From JABDGZ01 sp964487685 (GTDB lineage Bacteria > Omnitrophota > Gorgyraeia > Zapsychrales > Fredricksoniimonadaceae): a stretch of DNA of 5,618 nt. How positions within the stretch are numbered: position 1 is the first letter of the stretch; each line of letters starts with the position of its first letter. Location: the NCBI GenBank assembly GCA_964487685.1, contig CAZASA010000123.1, positions 1 through 5,618 of the forward strand. The letters run 5' to 3'. Made by a program: the position numbers and the translations under genes. A model generated the notes under the pieces. The model saw only the letters and a program-made list of their open reading frames with translations. It ran no database searches and was not told the DNA's origin. Positions 1 through 5,560 of this stretch are shown here, piece by piece.

Positions 1-995
1 TCTATGTTCTTGGTCGTGAAAAATGGTTCAAAGATCTTGTCAATATTGTCCGGAGAGATCCCCCTGCCAGTATCGGAAATCTTGATCCTGATAAATCCTT
101 CTTCAACCAAGGTCGTGATCTCAATGGTGCCATTCTTATCGATCGCATCAATGGCATTCTTAAGCAGATTGATCATGATCCGTTCAATACCCCAATCAAC
201 GATCTCAGGGATATCCTTGCCGTAGGTCTTAACAAGATTGATATTCTTGGTGGCCAGGTAAGGATAAAGTTCTTTTAACGATTGTTCAATAGGAGCGTGA
301 ATATCCACTCTTAAAGAATTATTGGGCGTTTGCCTGGCACACGCCAATAAATTCTTGACGATATTAGCCATCCGTTTCAAACCGGTCTGGATCTGGATAA
401 GATACTCTTGCATGACTTCATCATTTTGAGAATGTTTCAGGCATAGATTAGTAAAACGCATCACACCATCCAGGGGATTATTGAAATCATGGGCGATCCC
501 GCCGGCTAATTTCCCCAAGGAAACCAGGCGTTCCTGGGAAACAATTTGTTTTTTTAAGCCTGTCGTCTCTTCACTGGCCTTTCCTAATTGCTCCATGATC
601 GAGATGCGCTGGTAATTAAGAGCTATCTGGTTGGAAATAAAACTTAATAATCGAAATTCCCGATGAGTAAAAGATTTTTGGGAGATCTTATCAGAAATAT
701 TAATGACCCCGATGATCTGGTCATTGATCTTTAATGGTGTCGAAATAAATGCCCCCAATGCCCCTTGTTCATCTGCTTTCATGCCAACGGTTGCCTTGAG
801 CATCAGTTCCCGGCTTTTTGGGTCTAAAATAAAAATAGCTCCACGTTGGGCTTTTAAGATTTCCAGGGACTTTTGTAAAGAAATATTAAGTAAAGTATCC
901 GTGTCTACGGACACACTGCAGATAGTGCAAATGTCATCGATCTTTTGAAATAACCGTGAGAGTGGAGAATCTATAGTGGAATATGTATGAGGCAT
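1..995 (-). CDS. GAF-domain sensor histidine kinase, 3' end cut by window edge
   Basis: I translated this by hand: 331 residues are visible and the C-terminus lies beyond base 1. Residues about 17-127 read as a GAF sensor domain. A short coiled-coil-like linker (about 130-155) leads to a HisKA dimerisation domain whose H-box is GGIAHDFNNPL, with His169 as the expected phospho-acceptor. The HATPase_c domain follows, with an N-box (NLLKNAIDAI, 276-285), a G1 box (DTGRGIS, 308-314) and an F-box (FEPFFTTK, 322-329); the G2 box would lie outside. No membrane segment or signal peptide is present, so it should be cytosolic. The H-box is of the NtrB/AtoS type, whose partners are usually sigma-54 activators, which fits the promoter at 1986-2001. 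PEP-CTERM loci often carry a GAF kinase, PrsK, but PrsK has N-terminal membrane helices that are absent here. The ATG at 995 is 30 nt after the preceding stop and has only a weak ribosome-binding site; a TTG at 998 is an alternative. Confidence 0.93.
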   Translation of the reverse strand, partial: MPHTYSTIDSPLSRLFQKIDDICTICSVSVDTDTLLNISLQKSLEILKAQRGAIFILDPKSRELMLKATVGMKADEQGALGAFISTPLKINDQIIGVINISDKISQKSFTHREFRLLSFISNQIALNYQRISIMEQLGKASEETTGLKKQIVSQERLVSLGKLAGGIAHDFNNPLDGVMRFTNLCLKHSQNDEVMQEYLIQIQTGLKRMANIVKNLLACARQTPNNSLRVDIHAPIEQSLKELYPYLATKNINLVKTYGKDIPEIVDWGIERIMINLLKNAIDAIDKNGTIEITTLVEEGFIRIKISDTGRGISPDNIDKIFEPFFTTKNI

Positions 996-1025
996 CAAGA
1001 TCAGTCTTAGAATGATTCTTGGGCT

Positions 1026-1841
1026 CTAGCGAGCGCCAAAGCCTGTCAATATAACTCGAAAAGTACTCATGATAATACGGATGTCGGTCAAAAAACATAT
1101 ATTTTTGATATATAAAATATCGTATTTAACCTTTGTCCGCACATCAATAATATTCTCATCATAACGATGATACACTTGGGCAAGCCCCGTGATCCCGGGC
1201 TTTACTGATAAGCTCTTATTGTAATCGGTAATTTGCAATTCTAATTTCTTGACAAATACCGGGCGTTCAGGCCTGGGACCGATGACACTCATATCGCCTT
1301 TAAGGACATTGATAAATTGGGGTATTTCATCAATCCGGCTTTTACGTAAAAAATTCCCTATAGGGGTGATCCTGCTGTCTTTTGCTAGGGCCCAAACTGG
1401 ACCGGTAGCTTTTTCAGCATCAACCCTCATTGTCCGGAATTTATAGATCTCAAAATCCTTACCATCTTTCCCGGAACGTGTCTGACTGTAGATGATCGGA
1501 CCTTTAGAAGTAAGTTTGATTACAAAAGCTACGATCAAGCATAAGGGTGAAAGGATAACGATGGCAACACTTGAAATGACTATATCCATGATCCGCTTGG
1601 AGACATGATAAGCCCTTCTTAAGAAGGTCATGATCATAGTAAATATCCCGCTGCCAAAAAGCAATAAACTTGAAGGTTCCGGTGCCCGTGATACAGGTTC
1701 TCTGGATAAACTTTGAGAGAGTTTGGTATTAGCGCCATACCCATGGAACGAAGCGGCATTGGCTTTTGTCAACGGGCTTGGCATAGCCATGATCCCGACA
1801 GCTAAAAAGAGAATACTTATAGGTTTTATTAAATTTTTCAT
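1026..1841 (-). CDS. PEP-CTERM mini-protein fused to initiating sugar-phosphate transferase
   Basis: This is a single uninterrupted ORF of 271 residues containing two complete modules. Residues 1-30 form a signal peptide (Lys at 2 and 6, hydrophobic core, ANA-A cleavage site). Residues 31-53 are a short polar linker. Residues 54-76 match a PEP-CTERM sorting signal: Pro54-Glu55-Pro56, then the hydrophobic stretch SSLLLFGSGIFTMIMTFL, then Arg75-Arg76. Residues 77-271 form a full bacterial sugar transferase (PF02397): the hydrophobic re-entrant helix with its SP kink (about 84-110), YKFRTM (133-138), the catalytic Asp171-Glu172 pair in RIDEIPQ, GDMSVIGPRPERP (182-194), PGITGLAQV (215-223) and a GAR C-terminus. 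These motifs resemble the EpsB-type enzymes of PEP-CTERM loci, which transfer a sugar phosphate to undecaprenyl phosphate. The usual N-terminal multi-helix and Rossmann-like half is absent and the sorting module stands in its place. The ATG start is fixed by a strong Shine-Dalgarno and by the signal peptide it exposes. Confidence 0.93.
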   Translation of the reverse strand: MKNLIKPISILFLAVGIMAMPSPLTKANAASFHGYGANTKLSQSLSREPVSRAPEPSSLLLFGSGIFTMIMTFLRRAYHVSKRIMDIVISSVAIVILSPLCLIVAFVIKLTSKGPIIYSQTRSGKDGKDFEIYKFRTMRVDAEKATGPVWALAKDSRITPIGNFLRKSRIDEIPQFINVLKGDMSVIGPRPERPVFVKKLELQITDYNKSLSVKPGITGLAQVYHRYDENIIDVRTKVKYDILYIKNICFLTDIRIIMSTFRVILTGFGAR

Positions 1842-1848
1842 TTCTTTT

Positions 1849-1856
1849 CACCCCTT
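1849..1856 (-). promoter_or_regulatory. Strong Shine-Dalgarno of the fusion gene
   Basis: On the minus strand this reads AAGGGGTG, 7 nt before the ATG at 1841, a near match to the anti-Shine-Dalgarno complement. It is the strongest ribosome-binding site seen in the window and decides the start codon. The start in turn places the signal peptide at the exact N-terminus of the fusion protein. Confidence 0.8.
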
Positions 1857-1863
1857 ATTATTT

Positions 1864-1908
1864 ATCCATTTGACTAAGACCCTATTTTACGGGTGATCCC
1901 AAATGAAT
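1864..1908 (-). promoter_or_regulatory. Leader hairpin next to the Shine-Dalgarno
   Basis: In the transcript, ATTCATTTG (1908-1900) pairs with CAAATGGAT (1872-1864) to give a 9-bp stem with one G-U pair. Nested inside, ACCC (1894-1891) pairs with GGGT (1882-1879) around an 8-nt loop. The structure ends 7 nt before the Shine-Dalgarno. The segment TCACCC (1896-1891), which supplies the inner stem, is also a perfect 6-bp complement of GGGTGA (1853-1848), which overlaps the Shine-Dalgarno. Two mutually exclusive folds can therefore be drawn. I do not recognise a known riboswitch class. In AT-rich DNA a stem like this can arise by chance. Confidence 0.4.
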
Positions 1909-1913
1909 CAATA

Positions 1914-1925
1914 ATACCGAGGTAT
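1914..1925. repeat. Short palindrome ATACC-GA-GGTAT
   Basis: This is a perfect 5-bp inverted repeat with a 2-bp centre, inside the predicted leader and just upstream of the hairpin. It could be a small operator half-pair or chance; no second copy was seen. Confidence 0.2.
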
Positions 1926-1985
1926 AACATCCACTTTATTGAATTAAACAATGTATATTCAGGAACTTAAATACATGTAATTAAT

Positions 1986-2001
1986 AGCAATTTCTGTACC
2001 A
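1986..2001 (-). promoter_or_regulatory. Sigma-54 (-24/-12) promoter
   Basis: The minus strand reads TGGTACAGAAATTGCT, against the sigma-54 consensus TGGCAC-N5-TTGCW. The invariant GG and GC are both present with exactly 10 bases between them, and TTGCT matches fully; of the other informative positions only C4 (T here) and G7 (A here) differ. The start site should fall near 1975, giving a leader of about 134 nt for the PEP-CTERM/transferase fusion. A sigma-54 promoter needs an enhancer-binding activator of the NtrC class, which agrees with the NtrB-like kinase encoded downstream and with reported RpoN/PrsK/PrsR control of PEP-CTERM genes. A weak sigma-70 alternative (TTGACG at 2082-2077 followed 17 bp later by GATATT) is less convincing. 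Confidence 0.72.
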
Positions 2002-2061
2002 AAGTTAAGTTTTTTATGAAAAAATATAAAATATACTTAAGTCTATTAATACCAATATCTT

Positions 2062-2079
2062 ACATTCTTACTAGAACGT
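2062..2079. promoter_or_regulatory. Imperfect 18-bp palindrome, candidate enhancer site
   Basis: ACATTCTTACTAGAACGT has dyad symmetry in which six of the seven outer base pairs are complementary (arms AC-TTCT and AGAA-GT). Its centre is about 95 bp upstream of the predicted sigma-54 start, within the usual range for NtrC-type activator sites. A degenerate relative may lie at 2142-2159, centred 80 bp further upstream, agreeing at 10 of the 14 arm positions when read on the minus strand. Nothing in the window proves that a protein binds here. Confidence 0.35.
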
Positions 2080-2159
2080 CAAAAACCATCAATTAACGTA
2101 TTTATATAATAAAAACAATATCATTTTATGTTTGGTGTTTAATAATCTCTACAGGATGT

Positions 2160-2792
2160 TTAAGGCAGATATAAGGATAATTGCGGTCCAATTTTACCGG
2201 CAAATTCACTAATAAGTTGACTAGCCTCATTTTGATGCCCATCGGTGATATCCGTCGAAATTCGTATTAAAGCGCTTCCTGTCCTACGGCCTAAAAAATA
2301 ACTATACGCAGTTAAAGCCTGTTCTTTCCAGTAACTTGGAGTGTAAATATCTCCCACTTTGAACCAATAATACGCTAATTGCTTATCTTGATCATTGTCC
2401 AACAATAACCAATTGGCCTTGATCGGGATTTTAGCGGGGTTAATTATAATAAAATCCTTCCCTTTGTCAAGAATTGATATACCGGCATCCTCATAAAAAA
2501 TATCGGGCGGATTGGTCACCTTGGTGTTGGATTGTGAATAGGCTATATATAGATAAACATGTTTGTTTTGGGCGTTTGAATAACGCCGTAAAAAAGCATT
2601 TTTGGTTTCGAGGATAGCTGAATCCGCCTTATCGATAGGCAGATCCTGAGAGGTCCACTGATCAATGCTTTCAGGAAAATCCTTGATACTAACCGAATCT
2701 TTCTGTGAAAAATTACCATAAAAAAGCTCCCACGAAACAAATACCGTCAGGACAAGCAAGATCATAATGAAAATATAATTACGGTTGAGCAT
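2160..2792 (-). CDS. epsI: EpsI family exosortase-associated protein (DUF3485)
   Basis: This 210-residue protein has one N-terminal membrane anchor (about 5-25) and an extracytoplasmic domain of the EpsI/DUF3485 type. Landmarks are FPESIDQW (39-46), FLRRY (67-71), LYIAYSQS (81-88), NPPDIFYEDAG (94-104), YYWFKVGD (141-148), and GRRTGSALIRIST (168-180), the last close to the family's RTDGALVRVST. EpsI domains accompany exosortases, often fused to their C-terminus; here the domain is a separate gene 4 nt after the exosortase stop. Its exact function is not settled in the family. The usual HSPEVCLPGAG-like motif has Asn94 in place of His and Phe99 in place of Cys. The ATG start has a GGA about 8 nt upstream, inside the end of the exosortase gene. 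No convincing terminator follows. Confidence 0.85.
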   Translation of the reverse strand: MLNRNYIFIMILLVLTVFVSWELFYGNFSQKDSVSIKDFPESIDQWTSQDLPIDKADSAILETKNAFLRRYSNAQNKHVYLYIAYSQSNTKVTNPPDIFYEDAGISILDKGKDFIIINPAKIPIKANWLLLDNDQDKQLAYYWFKVGDIYTPSYWKEQALTAYSYFLGRRTGSALIRISTDITDGHQNEASQLISEFAGKIGPQLSLYLP

Positions 2793-2796
2793 AGGT

Positions 2797-3624
2797 TTAT
2801 TCCAATAGCTTTTTGACCAAATATAACATTAAAAAAGCAAATGCAAAAACCAGATAAGCAGAGATACTGTGCAAAGGACCTTGAGTGTATTGAGCACCCC
2901 AGATTTCTCCCACCACGGATAAGAACACGATCCTAAAAGCATTAGTAATGACCGCGATGGGAATAGCAGCAATAAACAGGAGCCACTTATGGGACAAACT
3001 TGATCTTAAGCGGTAGGCAAAAATACTGCCTAAGGCGGCTAAAGAGATCAATGACCTTAATCCCCCGCAAGAGTCCTCTACCAGCACATAGCTGTGGGGT
3101 AATTTAATCAGACTTGAAAGCTGGACAGCGGGAAACCCAATAAGGTTTAGAATTAAGGTCGCGAGTAATGCCGATAATACTTTGAGTTTAAAACAGATAT
3201 AGGCGATCACGATGATGGGCAACGGGACCATAAAAACCAGAAAAAGAAGCGGGAAAAAAATTTCTTTAAAGACCTTCTCTCCGTAAAAATGTAAAACAAG
3301 GCCGGTTATCACAATGAGCATGGCAAAACCTGAGGTGAAATATACATGGAAAAGAGCGCTGGCCCAATAAAAAACCACGCCTAAAACAAATATCCTCAAT
3401 CCCCAGGGAGAAACTTCAGGAGTTAATTTTTCAAGGGCTTCCTTTTTTCTAAAGATCAATAAAAGCGCCACCATAGGCACTAAGGGCCCATGACTATAAT
3501 AGGAATTATCAGCAGACCAACGCGCGCACATCCACATGATGATAGGGATAAAAGCGGCAAACAATAATACGGCAATCGGTATTATTCTTTGAGGTGACCT
3601 GATCAGCGCTTTGGAAAAAGACAT
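2797..3624 (-). CDS. Exosortase (PEP-CTERM sorting transpeptidase)
   Basis: This 275-residue polytopic membrane protein, with about eight hydrophobic segments, matches the exosortase family. Family landmarks are YYSHGPLVPMVALLLIFRK (42-60), FPLLFLVFMVPLP (124-136), EDSCGGLRSL (183-192), NAFRIV (228-233) and GPLHSISAYLVF (249-260). The predicted catalytic triad is Cys186, Arg231 and His252, and all three are intact. Exosortases are thought to cleave PEP-CTERM proteins at the outer face of the inner membrane and pass them on, in analogy to sortase. The length fits a stand-alone exosortase core without a fused EpsI domain, which follows as its own gene. CGG replaces the commoner CSG after the active-site Cys. 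The ATG start is 1 nt after the glycosyltransferase stop, with GGGA about 9 nt upstream. The subtype (XrtA, B and so on) cannot be assigned by eye. Confidence 0.92.
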   Translation of the reverse strand: MSFSKALIRSPQRIIPIAVLLFAAFIPIIMWMCARWSADNSYYSHGPLVPMVALLLIFRKKEALEKLTPEVSPWGLRIFVLGVVFYWASALFHVYFTSGFAMLIVITGLVLHFYGEKVFKEIFFPLLFLVFMVPLPIIVIAYICFKLKVLSALLATLILNLIGFPAVQLSSLIKLPHSYVLVEDSCGGLRSLISLAALGSIFAYRLRSSLSHKWLLFIAAIPIAVITNAFRIVFLSVVGEIWGAQYTQGPLHSISAYLVFAFAFLMLYLVKKLLE

Positions 3625-3625
3625 T

Positions 3626-4777
3626 CTAGATATCCCGTGCTTTTTTCCAGGTTGTCTCCTGCTTGGAGAAGATAAAAAGCCAAAAGCCGATAAAAGCCGA
3701 GAAATTTAATAGACAAAAAACATAAGGAATATAACAAAGCTTGGTAAGGTATTTAAAGATCTTCCGTTTATTCCTGCGTGTGAAAAATCCAATGATGGCT
3801 AAGAGATAAAAAATAACCTGTAAGTCCCATAAAATGGCAAACACTGGATCATGACGCAAGAAAAAATTAATAATAAACAATGCTATCAGGAAAAAAGGAA
3901 TAATGACCCTCAGGAATTTATGGGAAAAAAGCTGAAAAGAAACAGGACTTGCTAACGGGTTAAATAAACCCGGAAACATGGCAAAGATCTGATAATTCCC
4001 GTAAATGGTCCTTGTTTTTCTCCGGTATTCTTCCTGCGGATTGACCGCCACCTGGTCATACGCATGCGCCGCATCATCCATCACCGCCCTGTAGCCTTGC
4101 TGGATGATCTTAAAAGGAGTGTGCATATCATCCAAAACAATATTCACAGGGCCCGGCACAAAAAGACTTTTACGGATGGCACAGATGGCCCCTGTCGCCC
4201 CTAACATGGAATGGATGCTGCTTTCCTGGCGGCGGATAAATTTCTCATAATTCCAATAAAGATTCACCCCTTGGGCAACCCCTCCGTCAACGGAAACAAA
4301 CAACAGCTCCCCGCTGACACAGCCGATCTTGGGGTCTGCAAAATTAGACACTAATTTTCTGATCGCATCCTTATCCAGGATCTGCCTGGCATCCGTAAAA
4401 ACAATGATCTCGTTTCGAGCCTTAGGCACCAGCTCGTTTAGGGTAGCCATCTTCCCTTGTCTCTTGGGATTGATGATAAGATTTATTCTTTTATCCGTGA
4501 ATTGACGGATGATCGCATGCGTCCGGTCAGTGGAACCATCTGAACCGATCAAGATCTCTAATTTTTCAGGCGGATAATCCGCTTCAAGCAGATTATTGAT
4601 CTTGACCGCGATCACATCCTCTTCATTGTAAAGGGAGATCACGATCGAAACAGTGGGTTTGATGTCAGCTTTAAGAATGGGATAAGGATTTAGGCGCGCT
4701 AATAAAAAAACAATAAGCGGATAAATAGCATAACAATAAATGATCAGGAAAAGTAAGGTCCAAAAGGCAAGGATCAT
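3626..4777 (-). CDS. Membrane family-2 glycosyltransferase
   Basis: This 383-residue protein has an N-terminal helix (about 1-27), a cytosolic GT-A domain (about 42-260) and three or four C-terminal helices (about 290-308, 316-332, 346-370). GT2 landmarks are VSIVISLYNEE (43-53), GSDGSTDRT with Asp80 (78-86), FTDAR with Asp129 as the DxD-like metal site (127-131), GATGAICAIRK (193-203) and LDDMH with the catalytic-base Asp (215-219). The layout is like processive synthases of the BcsA/PgaC/hyaluronan type and the GT2 enzymes of exopolysaccharide loci. The usual QxxRW signature is not present; YRRKTRT (251-257) sits in the corresponding place. It probably polymerises or extends the exopolysaccharide at the inner membrane; donor sugar unknown. 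Its ATG overlaps the deacetylase stop by 4 nt (ATGA), with no clear Shine-Dalgarno, so translation is probably coupled. Confidence 0.92.
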   Translation of the reverse strand: MILAFWTLLFLIIYCYAIYPLIVFLLARLNPYPILKADIKPTVSIVISLYNEEDVIAVKINNLLEADYPPEKLEILIGSDGSTDRTHAIIRQFTDKRINLIINPKRQGKMATLNELVPKARNEIIVFTDARQILDKDAIRKLVSNFADPKIGCVSGELLFVSVDGGVAQGVNLYWNYEKFIRRQESSIHSMLGATGAICAIRKSLFVPGPVNIVLDDMHTPFKIIQQGYRAVMDDAAHAYDQVAVNPQEEYRRKTRTIYGNYQIFAMFPGLFNPLASPVSFQLFSHKFLRVIIPFFLIALFIINFFLRHDPVFAILWDLQVIFYLLAIIGFFTRRNKRKIFKYLTKLCYIPYVFCLLNFSAFIGFWLFIFSKQETTWKKARDI

Positions 4778-5559
4778 CGGTAGATATTGATCAATAGGCT
4801 GCGCAGCCAGTTATAACCGGATTCACGCAGCACGGTTTTAAGTATTTTCTTGATTAAGCTCCCGATCGAGACCATCAAAGGGTATTTCCCATTCAAGACC
4901 ATATCAAATCGCTTCATGGACCAATTCGATTTTACGGCAATGCGGCTAAAACAATTGGCCCTCACCCCTTGCGGCCGTTCGGAAATAAAAACATTCTTAT
5001 ACCCCAGCCTGTACGCGGCATCAATGATCTTGTCATTGCAAAAACCCCTGGGGATGGAAATAGAATCGATGGGGACACCCAGATTTACTTCCAGGTTATT
5101 CTTTGAGGCTTTTAATTCTTCTTCCATTTGTGAATCCAACAGATTGGTAAGGATCTCATGGCTCAGGCCATGGGAGCCGATGATCATCCCCGCTTCCTGC
5201 AGGCATTTAAGCTCTTTCCAATCCATGTACCCATTTCTCCCTATCCTTTTAACGATAATAAAAAAATAAGCCTTCCACCCAAGCTCATTTAAGACAGGCA
5301 ACGCATATTGAAAATTATTCAATTCGCCGTCATCAAAGGTAATGATGATCGGATCAGCGCACGCGGATGTTATCTTAGTCTTGTCCAATAAAATAGGGTT
5401 GTAACCCTTGTCTTTCAACCAATTCATCTGTGCTTTGAATTTATCAAGGGAAAGGTCGTACAATTCCGCCCCTGTTTCACGGTCATCAGGGACAACGACG
5501 GGATCGCCAGGCAGGATACCGTGGTACATCAATACAATCGGGGATAGATCCTTATTCAA
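4774..5559 (-). CDS. NodB-type polysaccharide deacetylase (CE4)
   Basis: This 261-residue protein opens with VLMYHGI (9-15), typical of one polysaccharide deacetylase subgroup. The NodB core shows TFDDG (74-78; Asp76 and Asp77 as base and metal ligand), HGLSH (130-134; His130 and His134 as metal ligands) and SIPRGFCND (168-176) at the third motif. These enzymes remove N- or O-acetyl groups from polysaccharides. No signal peptide or membrane helix is visible, so cytosolic action on lipid-linked intermediates is possible; the C-terminal ~35 residues are basic and could touch the membrane. The XrtA-locus deacetylases usually carry a C-terminal DUF3473 extension, which is absent here. The start is TTG: AAAGAAAGG lies 8 nt upstream (5576-5568) and an in-frame TAA at 5577-5575 rules out a longer form. 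The gene shares ATGA with the next. Confidence 0.9.
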   Translation of the reverse strand: MNKDLSPIVLMYHGILPGDPVVVPDDRETGAELYDLSLDKFKAQMNWLKDKGYNPILLDKTKITSACADPIIITFDDGELNNFQYALPVLNELGWKAYFFIIVKRIGRNGYMDWKELKCLQEAGMIIGSHGLSHEILTNLLDSQMEEELKASKNNLEVNLGVPIDSISIPRGFCNDKIIDAAYRLGYKNVFISERPQGVRANCFSRIAVKSNWSMKRFDMVLNGKYPLMVSIGSLIKKILKTVLRESGYNWLRSLLINIYR

Positions 5560-5560
5560 A

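Noticed and set aside
703..948. 81-codon plus-strand open frame opposite the GAF domain
   Set aside because: It is antisense to the kinase coding region, whose protein sequence is clearly conserved; the same applies to the plus-strand frames at 4-225, 1249-1446 and 5408-5593 and the minus-strand frame at 2543-2740.
1548..1590. Separate translation of the transferase from an internal ATG (Met85)
   Set aside because: No good Shine-Dalgarno stands at the right distance before Met85, whereas the upstream ATG has the best ribosome-binding site in the window; the fused reading is preferred.
1842..1975. Cyclic-di-GMP (GEMM) riboswitch in the leader of the fusion gene
   Set aside because: This was considered because such switches often control exopolysaccharide genes, but I could not find the conserved core of either class.
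2109..2129. Possible terminator after epsI (ATAAAA ... TTTTAT hairpin on the minus strand)
   Set aside because: The stem is made only of A-T pairs in a very AT-rich gap with no GC core, so it is not a convincing intrinsic terminator.
4850..5269. 139-codon plus-strand open frame opposite the deacetylase
   Set aside because: It lies antisense to a clearly recognisable CE4 gene, resembles no protein I know and has no operon context; it is a shadow frame.
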